A stretch of 64,000 nt of DNA from Phycisphaerales bacterium (GCA_016699835.1 CP064987.1:2542001-2606000); one strand, 5' to 3'. Shown: positions 37,088 to 45,748, counted from the stretch's first letter. Numbers and translations: made by a program. The notes: generated by a model not told the origin, from the sequence alone.

Positions 37088-37990
37088 ATGATTCGGAAGG
37101 CGTTCACCCTCATCGAGTTGCTGGTCGTCATCGCCATCATCGCGCTGCTGATCTCGCTCCTGCTCCCCGCGCTCAGTAAAGCGCGCGAAGCCGGGCGGAC
37201 CGTCGCGTGCATGTCGAACAACAAACAGATCGGCGTCGGGCTTCAGGCCTACGCCAACGACTTCAAGGGGCGCGTCTGGGAGACCGGAGTCAACAACCCA
37301 TACCGCTTCTGGTACGCCCAGCCGCGCAATCCGCTGCAGGCGCTCTCGGCGGCCAACCCGGCGGTCGTCGGTCCAGGGTTCATCTATCTCACCAACGTGG
37401 ACAACATCTTCGCCTGCCCCACCAACAAGCGCCGCACGCCGACGCAGTTTGTCGCGAATCCATCGGCGCCGGAATGGCAGGACCCGGCGCGGCGATTGCA
37501 ATTGGTGCTCTTCAACGAGTTCCTCACGCCGCGCGCCATTAACTTTGATTACACCATGATCACCGGCGCCTCGGGCGCGCGCGTGGATGGTTTCTATGAG
37601 ACGGCGTGGGACAACCGATGCCGCACGCGCACGGCCCAGGCGACGCGCGCCGGTCAGCCGCCGGCGATCAATCTCGAGAAACTCGCCGGTTTGCCGGCGT
37701 ATCTCGAGGAGGACATCGAGTGGTGGAACAGCCGCAGTCCTGACGGCATGTTCAGCAACTGGGATCAGTTGACGAATCGCCACGGCGGGAAGGGGCACAT
37801 CCTGTACATCAATGGCGACGTGCAACTCGTTGGTTTGCCGCGCGGGCCGCGCGGCGATTCGCAGGCGGACTTGGGCGACTGCGTGGCGAACGACATCTAT
37901 GTTCGCGGGAAGACGGGTTGGTTCACGATCGGTCCGAGTTGGCCGGCGACGGTGAGGCCGTTCGGCTGGGCGGACAATCCCAGGCCCTGA
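37088..37990 (+). CDS. Prepilin-like protein (type II secretion/pilus-like N-terminus)
   Basis: This protein has 300 residues. The N-terminus is a class III signal: MIRKA then FTLIELLVVIAIIALLISLLLPALSKAREAG, cut after Ala by a prepilin peptidase, with the conserved Glu five residues into the mature form. The rest is a pseudopilin-like domain with a C-terminal HGGKGHILYINGDVQLV signature (the H-x-x-G...FxDG-like end seen in planctomycete pseudopilins). It is probably a secreted or pilus-associated pseudopilin. Starts lie 87 bases apart from asnS on the other strand, so the promoters share that gap. Confidence 0.88.
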   Translation: MIRKAFTLIELLVVIAIIALLISLLLPALSKAREAGRTVACMSNNKQIGVGLQAYANDFKGRVWETGVNNPYRFWYAQPRNPLQALSAANPAVVGPGFIYLTNVDNIFACPTNKRRTPTQFVANPSAPEWQDPARRLQLVLFNEFLTPRAINFDYTMITGASGARVDGFYETAWDNRCRTRTAQATRAGQPPAINLEKLAGLPAYLEEDIEWWNSRSPDGMFSNWDQLTNRHGGKGHILYINGDVQLVGLPRGPRGDSQADLGDCVANDIYVRGKTGWFTIGPSWPATVRPFGWADNPRP

Positions 37991-38008
37991 GTGACTCGAG
38001 TGTGCGAG

Positions 38009-38024
38009 TGTTCCACGTGAAACG
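38009..38024. promoter_or_regulatory. parS-like ParB-binding site
   Basis: TGTTCCACGTGAAACG matches the ParB consensus TGTTNCACGTGAAACA at 14 of 15 defined bases (last base G instead of A). Around the CACGTG core the arms pair nearly perfectly. It lies in the 177-base gap between the prepilin-like gene and the SPFH gene. parS sites usually lie near the replication origin. Confidence 0.75.
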
Positions 38025-38167
38025 CTGGCGTGGCGTTGTTGCGCGCGCGACACGCACACTCGCGGGATCGGGTACACTGTCGGCGAAATCGTGTGTGAGA
38101 GTTTCGCAATCACCAGTATCGGGCGGCGAGGCGTGCACCAGGCCGGATGCTCGAGATGGGGGTCACC

Positions 38168-39853
38168 ATGCAGTTGATCGTGCTTGTCATCGCGATGGTA
38201 CTGGCGGTGGGAATTCTGTCCACGATTCCGAGGATCCCGATGAAGGGTTTGCGGATCGTGGCGCTCATCGGGGCGGTTCTCGTTTTCGTGGGCGGGCTGG
38301 TGATGAGTTCGGTCGCGTATGTCGGGGCGAACGAGGTCGGCATCGTGACGAAGAACGCGCTGGGCTCATCGCTCAAGGACGGGCGGATCATTGCGGTGGA
38401 CGGCGAGATGGGCGTGCAGGCCGAGGTGTTGGCGCCGGGATGGCACTGGGGGTTGTGGCCGGTGCTGTACAGCGTGTCGAACGAGGATCTGGTCGTCGTG
38501 CCGGCGGACCAGGTGGGGATCATCGAGACGACGGACGGCGTGGCGATGACGCAGGGGATGCTCTTTGCGCCCGAGTGGGGGGCGGGTGAGGTCTCCAGCA
38601 TGCTCGACGCGCAGACGTTTCTCACGACGGGCAAGGGGTTCAAGGGCAAGCAGACGACGGTGCTGAAGCCGGGGACGTATCGCCTCAATACTCGGCTGTA
38701 CAAGGTGAAGTTCTCGCCCCAGACCGTGGTGATCCCCGGCGAGGTGGCGGTGCTGACGGCAAACTTCGGCGACCCGCCGACGAAAGTGGTCGAGGGTCCT
38801 GCCGGCTCGCTCGAGTCGGGGGCTGATTCGCCCGAGGCGAACGCGACGCCGCCCTCAAATTCACGGCGGTTGCGGCTGGCGGGCGAGGGGGAGATGGGGA
38901 TCCGGGCCGAGACGCTGCCGCCGGGGAAGTATCCGCTCAACACGGACGCGTTCACGGTGACGGAGATCTGGACGACGCAGATGATCGCGCACTACACGGC
39001 GAGCGGGTCGTCGAACCCCGTGCCGAGCAAGAACGATCCGTCGCGGGCCACTCGCGACGCGGCGTCGGACGAGCGGGCGATCACGGTGATCACGCGCGAC
39101 GGGTTCCAGTTCCCGGTTGATGTGCGGATCGAGTATTTCATCGAGCCGCATAGTGCACCGATCGTGGTGGCGAAACTTGGGGATGACGAGAAGGACCGTT
39201 TCCACAACGCGCTGAACTCGGCGGTGCGGGCGATCTTCCGCAACAACGCGGAGAAGGTCGCGGCGCTGGATTATGTGCAGCAGCGATCGCACCAGGAGAA
39301 GCAGAGCCTGGACATGCTGGCCGACGAGATGTCGCGATTCGGCGTGAGCATCACGGCGGTGCGCATCGGGGCGGTGGGGGACGAGGAGACGCTGGGGACG
39401 CTGCTCAAGACGCAGCGCGACCGCGAGATCGCCAAGCAGCAACTCGAGACGTACAAGGAGCAGGAGAAGGCGGCGGAGCAGAAGAAGTCGCTGACGCGGG
39501 CCGAGCAGGAGGCCGAGGAGGAGCGGAAACTGGCGACGGCGTCGTATGCGGTGCAGATCGCCGAGCAGGAGAAGTCGAAGAAACTGATCGAGGCGGCGAC
39601 GGAGGCGGAGTCGATCGAGATCCGCGCGAAGGCGCAGGCGGCGGCGTACGCGAAGATCGCCGAGTCGATCGGGGCGAGCAACGCGGCGCTCATTGAGATC
39701 CTGAAGGTAGTGGGGGAGCGGAACATCCAGATCACGCCCCGGGTGATGGTGAATGGCAGCGGGGGGAGTGGCGAGGGTGCGGCGCTGGTGGGGACGATGC
39801 TGGACGCGCTCGTGAAGGAGGAGGGGGCGGGGGGTGGGGAGGGGAAGAAGTAG
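38168..39853 (+). CDS. SPFH/band 7 membrane protein (flotillin/prohibitin-like)
   Basis: This protein has 561 residues from ATG 38168, with GGGGG upstream; ATG 38147 is a possible alternative. Two hydrophobic segments at the N-terminus (LIVLVIAMVLAVGIL, LRIVALIGAVLVFVGGLVM) anchor it. The long SPFH region (ANEVGIVTKNALG, APGWHWGLWPVLYSV, later RIEYFIEPH) is followed by an extended coiled coil rich in Glu, Lys and Ala (about residues 430-510). SPFH proteins build large membrane rings that organise lipid domains and associate with proteases such as FtsH. An ftsH-like gene is in the window, but 28 kb away. A second SPFH-type repeat appears in the middle. Confidence 0.88.
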   Translation: MQLIVLVIAMVLAVGILSTIPRIPMKGLRIVALIGAVLVFVGGLVMSSVAYVGANEVGIVTKNALGSSLKDGRIIAVDGEMGVQAEVLAPGWHWGLWPVLYSVSNEDLVVVPADQVGIIETTDGVAMTQGMLFAPEWGAGEVSSMLDAQTFLTTGKGFKGKQTTVLKPGTYRLNTRLYKVKFSPQTVVIPGEVAVLTANFGDPPTKVVEGPAGSLESGADSPEANATPPSNSRRLRLAGEGEMGIRAETLPPGKYPLNTDAFTVTEIWTTQMIAHYTASGSSNPVPSKNDPSRATRDAASDERAITVITRDGFQFPVDVRIEYFIEPHSAPIVVAKLGDDEKDRFHNALNSAVRAIFRNNAEKVAALDYVQQRSHQEKQSLDMLADEMSRFGVSITAVRIGAVGDEETLGTLLKTQRDREIAKQQLETYKEQEKAAEQKKSLTRAEQEAEEERKLATASYAVQIAEQEKSKKLIEAATEAESIEIRAKAQAAAYAKIAESIGASNAALIEILKVVGERNIQITPRVMVNGSGGSGEGAALVGTMLDALVKEEGAGGGEGKK

Positions 39854-40099
39854 TGGGCCTTGTGACGGGGGCGGGGCGCGAATGGGTGATCGATGTTGGT
39901 GGTTCATGAATCGGCATTCGTGATTCGTGATTCGGCAATCGTGGGTGGGCCTTCGTGGGGCGGGTCGGGGGCCCGGTCGTTTCCCTGAATCTTCCAGAAT
40001 CCGGCTCCTTAGGTTGACAAACCGGAAGCGTGGTGCACATTCCTCCCTGGAGGCCCCAGTGTGACGGGGTCCAACCTGACGGGGTCTGGAGGCGGCACG
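39854..40099. other. Intergenic region with short direct repeats
   Basis: This gap holds a cluster of short repeats (GAATCGGCATTCGTGATTCGTGATTCGG near 39907), no coding frame, and a TTGACA-like hexamer at about 40014 upstream of the PEP-CTERM-like gene, with a poor -10. Confidence 0.45.
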
Positions 40100-41269
40100 A
40101 TGCGAACTCGGGCGAAGACTGCAGTGGCGACGAGTGTGGCGACGAAGGCGGTCGTGTGGGGCGTGGTGGCCGGGGTCGCGGGCCTGACCACGCCTTCCAC
40201 CCCTGCCTTCGCCCAGACGCCCTCGATCGAGTACATGCAGCCTTTGCCCGGATATGCCATCACACGGATCAGCGGCATCGCGGACGATGGCACGGTGGTT
40301 GGATGGCACGATCCCAACGGCGGGTTCCAGCCGGGCCCGGTGTTCCGGTATACCCCTGGCGGGACGCGAACAGAGCACGGCGTCGGATTTGGCCCGGTCA
40401 TCTCTGGGGACGGGCGTGTGATCTCGATCGGCACCAGCGGCGCGCTGGCGACGCCCCGGCTCTATTACGACGACGGCACCACGCGCGATCTTCCGAACCT
40501 GACGCTGGCCGGGCAGGAGCGCCAGGGGTTCGTGACCCATCTCAACCACGACGGCAGCGTCGCGATGCTCGCCGCGAGTTACGACCGCCCGGGCGAGGGC
40601 CGCAAGACGTCGTACCGCTGGACGGAATCCGGCGGCACTCAAATCCCACCCTTCCCCCTTGGCGGGAGCACGTGGAACCAGACCAACGGCCTGTCGAGCG
40701 ATGGACGCGTGGCCGTGGGCGATTGGTCGCCCTCGTCGTTTTCATTTGAGATGCCGTGGGGGTGGACGAACGCCGGATCGACGCTCGATCCCCTCGTGGA
40801 CCTCGACGGCAACATGATTACCAATGGCCGGATGCTCTCGGTCACGGGCGACGGCCTGACGCAATATGGGTGGTACGACACGGGGAGTTTCAACATACAT
40901 CCGTTCTCGATCACCGGCGGCGTCATCAGCCCGCTGGACCTTGGCGTGGTGATGGGCATCCGGCCCGTTCCCGAGGGCACGTCCTACGACGGCAGCGTCC
41001 TCGTCGGCAGCCTGGGCGGGAACAACGGCTCCTGGATCTGGACGCAGGAGACCGGGGCGATGCGGGCCGCGGATTTCTTCGTCGCGCACGGCGTGAACGT
41101 CAATACAGAAGATTCGTTTTTTCGTATGCTCGTCTCGGCTGATGGTAAACACTTTGCTGCCCTTGCCGAGTCCGGTGCGTCGATTCTTGTAACGATTCCG
41201 GCATCGGGTCCGACTACGGTCCTGATGCTTTCATGGATCGGAGCATCGCTCCGTCGGCGTCGTCGGTAA
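40100..41269 (+). CDS. PEP-CTERM-like secreted protein with HAF-type repeats
   Basis: This protein has 389 residues from ATG 40100, fixed by GGAGG seven bases upstream. The signal peptide ends near TPAFAQ. The body repeats a short motif of the form GI-[AS]-DDG-x-VVG-W (ISGIADDGTVVGWHD, SSDGRVAVGDW, GSVLVGSLGG), like HAF-type extracellular repeats. The C-terminus is PASGP, a hydrophobic stretch and RRRRR, a variant of the PEP-CTERM tripartite sorting signal. It would be exported and processed by an exosortase-like system. No exosortase gene is visible in this window. Confidence 0.78.
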   Translation: MRTRAKTAVATSVATKAVVWGVVAGVAGLTTPSTPAFAQTPSIEYMQPLPGYAITRISGIADDGTVVGWHDPNGGFQPGPVFRYTPGGTRTEHGVGFGPVISGDGRVISIGTSGALATPRLYYDDGTTRDLPNLTLAGQERQGFVTHLNHDGSVAMLAASYDRPGEGRKTSYRWTESGGTQIPPFPLGGSTWNQTNGLSSDGRVAVGDWSPSSFSFEMPWGWTNAGSTLDPLVDLDGNMITNGRMLSVTGDGLTQYGWYDTGSFNIHPFSITGGVISPLDLGVVMGIRPVPEGTSYDGSVLVGSLGGNNGSWIWTQETGAMRAADFFVAHGVNVNTEDSFFRMLVSADGKHFAALAESGASILVTIPASGPTTVLMLSWIGASLRRRRR

Positions 41270-41329
41270 GAACCGCTTCTCCCACAGCACAACGGAACAT
41301 GATTGGATTCACGTGAAAGGAGTCGGTCC

Positions 41330-41467
41330 ATGCGTCCTCGAAGCATTCTCGGCCCTGGCGTCGCGTGCACGCTCGTTCTGCTGGCACCCTCTGCCCAGTC
41401 CCAGCGGGTGCCCCGAGACGAGGGCTGCTCTGAGCCATCGCCTCGGGCCGAGGGGACGTGGCACTGA
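41330..41467 (+). CDS. Possible 45-residue exported peptide (or remnant)
   Basis: The ATG at 41330 is preceded by AAAGGAG seven bases upstream. The product MRPRSILGPGVACTLVLLAPSAQSQ... looks like a signal peptide followed by about 20 residues, with nothing behind it. It could be a short secreted peptide or the surviving N-terminus of a gene destroyed by the repeat region that follows. The signal is typical, but length and isolation make it weak. Confidence 0.35.
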   Translation: MRPRSILGPGVACTLVLLAPSAQSQRVPRDEGCSEPSPRAEGTWH

Positions 41468-41657
41468 ACTCATGATCCCGTGCCACTGAAGTCCGGTTCC
41501 TCCGGACTTCGGTATTCGTCGGCCCCAAGGGTCCACAGGGCCGTCCCCCCCCCGCCCCCGCCCCACGCGACGCGGGCGGGCCGGGCGGCGGGGTTGATCT
41601 GTCCTTCGGCGTGGCGCCCTTTGGGCGCGAGGTCCCGTCCCTTGGGCGCTGCTCTTG

Positions 41658-41867
41658 GTCCCTGCGGCTCGGCTTTCCGTCCCTGCGGCGCGGTTTTTCG
41701 TCCCTGTGGCGCGGTTTTTCGTCCCTGTGGCGCGGTTTTTTGTCCCTGTGGCGCGGTTTTTTGTCCCTGCGGCGCGGTTTTTTGTCCCTGCGGCGCGCTT
41801 TTTTGTCCCTGCGGCGCGATTTTTCGTCCCTGCGGCGCGATTTTTCGTCCCTGTGGCGCGATTTTTC
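41658..41867. repeat. 21-bp tandem minisatellite, about 10 units
   Basis: Ten units of 21 bases in perfect phase, starting at 41658, 41679, 41700 and so on, each close to GTCCCTGYGGCGCGGTTTTTY. Degenerate units continue to the left to about 41616. Differences are single bases, mostly C/T at the eighth position and in the T run. The period is a multiple of three, so on the minus strand one frame reads [G-R-K-x-A-P-Q] heptads. Confidence 0.92.
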
Positions 41868-42201
41868 GTCCACAAAGAATCGTGCTCGAGATCTCGGAAA
41901 ACGATTTTTCCTGTCGTGGAAAATGATTTTCGAAAGTGTTATCCGGTCCTTCCTCGCGGGACGGGCGTTGGATCGTCGCACGACCAGCATGGAATGACGA
42001 TGGGGCGGAACGGACAGGGCGCACGTTCTGCGCCCCCCCCCACCCCCCTACCCACCACCCCCCACCCCCCACCCCCCCCCCCACCCCACCCCCCACCCCG
42101 TCCGTTTCAACCGTGAGCGTGTGGCCTGTCGCGGGCGTTCGCGGGGCCGGGCCGCGGGTGGCCCCGGCGCGTGTAGTAATAAGGCTTGGGGGAGAGAGGA
42201 T

Positions 42202-42233
42202 GAGCAGGTGAGCAGGTGAGCAGGTGAGCAGGT
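42202..42233. repeat. 8-bp tandem repeat GAGCAGGT x4
   Basis: Four exact, head-to-tail copies of GAGCAGGT, starting at 42202, 42210, 42218 and 42226. They lie in the gap after the minisatellite. The function is unknown. Confidence 0.9.
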
Positions 42234-42360
42234 GATTGTCCCCCCACGCGCAAGGAATGCCCTCTACACCCCCCCACCCCCCCCACCTCTTCACCTCTTC
42301 ACCTCCCCACCTTCCCAGCTTTTCACGACATCCCCACCCACCTCGCACCCTCGTCCTTCT

Positions 42361-43371
42361 CTACGCCCCTCGGCCGGCGGCGCGGATGGTGTTGGCGGCG
42401 TCGATCGCCTGGGCGAGAAAGAGCGGGACGATCACGAGTCCGGCGAGTCCCGTGAGGACGCCGACAAAGGGGATCGCGCCGAGGATCGAGCAGACGCACC
42501 AGGCGATGCCCAGGCCTCGCGAGACGCGCGGGGAGGGGGGGGAGTTGGGATGGACGTGGCCCATGGCCTCGAGGGTGCGGTTCACGTCGGTGGCGAGGCC
42601 GGGGACCGCCTGGAAGGCCCAGTAGAAGTTGAAGAAGGGGATGAAGAGGAAGCCGACGGCCTTGCCGGGGGTGGTGCGGGCGAGGCCTTGGATGCCGCCG
42701 CCGATGGGCGGGGCGGCGATTGTTTTCCAGCAGGCATGCAGCGTTGTCGCGATGAGGACGGCGACGAGGATGACGGGGATGAAGGAGAGCCCGATCAGGC
42801 CCATCGCCAGGCCCGCGGTCTTGCGGTCCTGGGCGAGGGCGACGCCCAGGGCGACAAGGAGCAAGGTAAGAATCGCGGCGAGAACGATCCCGCCAAGACG
42901 GAAGCCCTTGGAGATCGGGGGGAGGCTGGGGAGACCGGGAAGGGGCGGCATGGGGGCGGCGGAGGTCGCGTTCCCGGCGTTGAGGCTCTGGGTTGGTCCT
43001 GCGGAGGCGACGACGACGGATCTCGCGCCCATGAAGGCGGCGAGGATCAGCAGGGCTTTGGAGAGGAGGCCGAGTTTGTCGAAGGCGAACGAGCCCCAGC
43101 GGATGGCGTTCGAGACGTTGTCGCCACGCATCGCCCAGTCGGCGTTGGTGGAGACGACGTATCGCATGTAGGCCATCGAGCCCCAGCGGGTGATGAGCGC
43201 CAGGACCATCGCGATCGCGACAAGGATCGCGGCGCGTCGCAGGCGGTTGGAGTTGAAGATCAGGATGCAGGCGGCGATGAGGGCGGCGACCTCGAGCAGG
43301 GTCGAGAGCACGACCGACGCCATGACGAGCGGGTCCTGGCCTTCACCAATGGCAAATGCGTTGGGACTCAT
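42361..43371 (-). CDS. Multi-pass membrane protein of unknown function
   Basis: This protein has 336 residues from ATG 43371. About seven hydrophobic segments are seen: near residues 17-38 (VMASVVLSTLLEVAALIAACILI), the next (AAILVAIAMVLALI), then LLSKALLILAAFMG, VLAAILTLLLVALGVAL, IPVILVAVLIATTL, FFNFYWAFQAV, and the last (SILGAIPFVGVLTGLAGLVIVPLFLAQAI). A Pro/Gly/Ala-rich linker lies in the middle. The K-A-V-G-F-L-F-I-P-F-F-N-F-Y-W motif in the C-terminal half is common in small integral membrane proteins of this sort. It is divergent from the DksA-like gene. Confidence 0.7.
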   Translation of the reverse strand: MSPNAFAIGEGQDPLVMASVVLSTLLEVAALIAACILIFNSNRLRRAAILVAIAMVLALITRWGSMAYMRYVVSTNADWAMRGDNVSNAIRWGSFAFDKLGLLSKALLILAAFMGARSVVVASAGPTQSLNAGNATSAAPMPPLPGLPSLPPISKGFRLGGIVLAAILTLLLVALGVALAQDRKTAGLAMGLIGLSFIPVILVAVLIATTLHACWKTIAAPPIGGGIQGLARTTPGKAVGFLFIPFFNFYWAFQAVPGLATDVNRTLEAMGHVHPNSPPSPRVSRGLGIAWCVCSILGAIPFVGVLTGLAGLVIVPLFLAQAIDAANTIRAAGRGA

Positions 43372-43651
43372 GGTTGCGCAGCCTAAACCGGGGGGATGGG
43401 GCGCGTCAAACATTGGGGCGTCGGCCACGCGGGTTGCACACGAGACCATCGTGGACATTTGGGGGTCTCATTCCTACCCTTCGCGGCTTGTTCCGGGGGC
43501 TGTTCGGGGAATCGTCGGGTCTGGGGGGGGATGGGGGGAGGACGAGCAGGAGGGGGGAGTCGTAGGGGTGGGGAATGGCTCCGTGATCGTGAACCAGGCT
43601 CGGACGGGATGACTCCCGGCGGGCTGCAAGAGGGAAGCGAGGTCCCGGGCG

Positions 43652-44638
43652 ATGGCGAAGAAGACCTCCAAGAAGGCCGCGAAGCCTGCGGCGAAGAAGG
43701 CGGCGGCCAAGGCGTCGAAGCCGGCGGCGAAGTCGTCGTCCAAGTCTGCCGCGAAGCCCGCCAAGAAAGTGGCACCCAAGGCCGCGAAGTCGGCTCCCAA
43801 GGGCACCTCGAAGGTTGCGGGAAAGGCGAAGGCTGGGGTGAAGGCTGGGGCGAAGGCCACCGCGAAGTCAGTCGCGAAGACCAACACGAAGGCGGCCCCG
43901 AAGGCCGACGCGAAGAAGATCGCCTCGAAGAAGGTGGAGTCGGCGAAGGTTGATCCCAAGAAGGGGGCGGGGAAGGGTGCGGCCGGGAAGGGGACACAGG
44001 CGCCCGCTCCGGCTCCAGTGACGGGGAAGAAGGGGAAGGCCAAGACGCCCAAGGGTGTGTTTGTGTCGGCGGTGCCGGCGCATATGACGCGTCTGTTGCC
44101 GCTGGGGCCGACGGGGCAGCCGACGGGGAACGCCTCGGGCCACTCGTCGGGGAAACACACGTTCAAGCCGCTGATCCCGTCGGGGCCGAAGGCGGCGAGC
44201 ATCCGACCGCTGGGGGCGCAGTCGCCCGAGCCCGAGATGCCCGAGGTGCAGAAGGTCAAGAGCCCGTACGGCAAGCGAGACCTGGAGAAGTTCAAGCAGT
44301 TGCTGCTCAAGAAGCGCGCGGAACTGGTGGGGGATGTCTCGCAGATCGAGGAGGGGACGCTGGGGCAGAGCAGCGGGGCGCTGTCGAACAATCCGCAGCA
44401 CATGGCCGACGCGGGGAGCGACACGTATGACACGACGCTGGCCCTGGACCTCGCGGCGGCGGACCGGAAGTTGATCCGCGAGATCGACGCGGCGTTGCAG
44501 CGCATCGCGAATGGAACGTTCGGCGTCTGCGAGATCACCGGCAAGCCGATCAACCCGGAGCGGCTCGACGAGTTGCCCTGGGCGAGGTATTCCATCGAGG
44601 CGGCGCGCGAGATGGAGCGTCGCTCCATGCGGGTGTAA
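43652..44638 (+). CDS. DksA/TraR-family protein with histone-like Lys/Ala tail and degenerate zinc finger
   Basis: This protein has 328 residues. The first 120 are Lys/Ala/Pro-rich (KKAAKPAAKKAAAKASKPAAK), like a histone H1 tail, then a Gly-rich linker. The DksA-like core follows (KRDLEKFKQLLLKKRAELVGDVSQIEE, DYDTTLALDLAAAD-like) with a short coiled coil, and a C-terminal finger FGVCEITGKPINPERL...RYSIEAA. Only the first Cys of the usual four is present, so a zinc site is unlikely in its standard form. It precedes lspA by six bases, so they are probably co-transcribed. It may bind RNA polymerase or nucleic acid; the tail hints at the latter. Confidence 0.85.
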   Translation: MAKKTSKKAAKPAAKKAAAKASKPAAKSSSKSAAKPAKKVAPKAAKSAPKGTSKVAGKAKAGVKAGAKATAKSVAKTNTKAAPKADAKKIASKKVESAKVDPKKGAGKGAAGKGTQAPAPAPVTGKKGKAKTPKGVFVSAVPAHMTRLLPLGPTGQPTGNASGHSSGKHTFKPLIPSGPKAASIRPLGAQSPEPEMPEVQKVKSPYGKRDLEKFKQLLLKKRAELVGDVSQIEEGTLGQSSGALSNNPQHMADAGSDTYDTTLALDLAAADRKLIREIDAALQRIANGTFGVCEITGKPINPERLDELPWARYSIEAAREMERRSMRV

Positions 44639-44644
44639 TCGTTC

Positions 44645-45340
44645 ATGGCGGACGCCGCGACGCCAGCCTCGCCTGTATCGGCTCCCCGACCGACGGGTAT
44701 CGACGTGGCGAGTTGGACGAGCGGGCGTGCGTGGGCGTGGCTGCTCGGCTCGACGGCGGTTTCGCTGGCGATCGATCTGTGGACGAAGGCGGCGGCGTTT
44801 GCGCGGGTGGCCGACGCGCCGGTGGATGTCGTGCGTGAGCGCGTGGTCGAGATGCAGAACTCGGGGCGTTCGCTGCAGTCTCTGATTCCGCCGCACGAGC
44901 CGGTGAGGGCGCTGGGCGACTGGTTGCATCTGACGCTGGTCCTGAACCCCGGGGCGGTCTTTGGGATCGGGGCGGGGAAGCGGTGGTTCTTTGTGGTGTT
45001 CACGTTGATCGCCGTCGCGTTCGGCGTGTACCTCTTCAAGACGTGGACGCGGGCGCGGGACACGATGGCGCACGTCGCGCTGGGGCTGGTGCTCGCGGGT
45101 GGGCTGGGGAACCTGTACGACCGCCTGGTGTTCGCGTGCGTGCGGGACTTTCTGCATCCGGTGCCCTTGATGAAGATGCCGCTGGGGCTGAAGTGGCCGG
45201 GCGGGAACGACGAGTTGTGGCCGTATGTCTCGAACGTGGCGGACCTGTGGCTGATTGTGGGCGTGGGGTTGCTCCTGATCTTCTCGTTTCGCGGGCATGC
45301 GGAGCCGAAGGAGCCGGCGAAGGCGGACGCGGCGGGGTGA
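44645..45340 (+). CDS. lspA: Lipoprotein signal peptidase (signal peptidase II)
   Basis: This protein has 231 residues. LspA cuts lipoprotein signal peptides in the inner membrane. Hydrophobic segments and the two catalytic Asp motifs are present: GLVLAGGLGNLYDRL and VSNVADLWLIVGV, with the VFGIGAGKRWFF segment between. The N-terminus is about 35 residues longer than usual. The substrate set is visible here: several lipobox proteins occur in the window. The upstream gene ends six bases before it. Confidence 0.92.
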   Translation: MADAATPASPVSAPRPTGIDVASWTSGRAWAWLLGSTAVSLAIDLWTKAAAFARVADAPVDVVRERVVEMQNSGRSLQSLIPPHEPVRALGDWLHLTLVLNPGAVFGIGAGKRWFFVVFTLIAVAFGVYLFKTWTRARDTMAHVALGLVLAGGLGNLYDRLVFACVRDFLHPVPLMKMPLGLKWPGGNDELWPYVSNVADLWLIVGVGLLLIFSFRGHAEPKEPAKADAAG

Positions 45341-45544
45341 GTGGGCGAGATAGTGGGGCGAGATTCAAGCGTTACGACACTCGGGGCGAGGGCGGTCGTG
45401 GCGGTGTTGATGCCGGCCTTCAGGCGTTGGTCGTCCGGGGTGGTCTCCTAAACTTGGCGAGTCACGCGGCATGGGTCGCGTGATTGGTGGACTTTGCTTT
45501 GGGTCTGGTGCCTGAGGCTTTGGTGGTCGAGTTCGGGTCTGTGT

Positions 45545-45619
45545 GCCGCACGTAGCTCAGGTGGATAGAGCAGCCGCCTTCTAAGCGGCAGGTCGCTGGT
45601 TCGAGTCCAGCCGTGCGGG
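45545..45619 (+). tRNA. tRNA-Arg (anticodon TCT) with 8-base T-loop
   Basis: The acceptor stem CCGCACG / CGTGCGG, D-arm GCTC...GAGC and anticodon arm GCCGC-CTTCTAA-GCGGC are complete. The anticodon TCT reads AGA. The T-arm GCTGG / CCAGC holds an eight-base loop TTTCGAGT where seven (TTCGAGT) is expected, so one T is extra. CCA is not encoded. If the extra base is a sequencing error, the gene is normal. Confidence 0.88.
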
Positions 45620-45748
45620 CTTGTTCGATTGGGTGGTGCGGGTTTGGAGTGTGCCTCCAATGTGTCGTTTGATTGCATCATCCGCGTGGAGGCGTGCGGA
45701 TCTTGGGGTATGTTTTCGTGAGCGTCGTCGTCTCGTGGGAGTGATGCG

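Larger units (their letters stand above)
41468..42360. other. Repeat-rich non-coding gap
   Basis: This roughly 890-base gap includes the 21-bp minisatellite, an AT-rich run of near-palindromes (GGAAAACGATTTTTCC and GGAAAATGATTTTCG near 41898-41935), C-rich runs (about 42030-42110) and an 8-bp tandem array. All six frames over the minisatellite are open because the period is a multiple of three, so long open frames here are artefacts unless proven otherwise. Confidence 0.6.

Noticed and set aside
41658..41867. CRISPR-like array
   Set aside because: Units are directly adjacent, with no spacers and no cas genes nearby.
41480..42116. Plus-strand open frames over the same repeats
   Set aside because: Same reason; they read as Cys/Phe/Val/Arg repeats with no start signal.
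41470..42348. Long minus-strand open frame over the minisatellite and C-rich runs
   Set aside because: The 21-base period keeps all frames open. The frame has no good start, its composition is low-complexity, and other frames are equally open.
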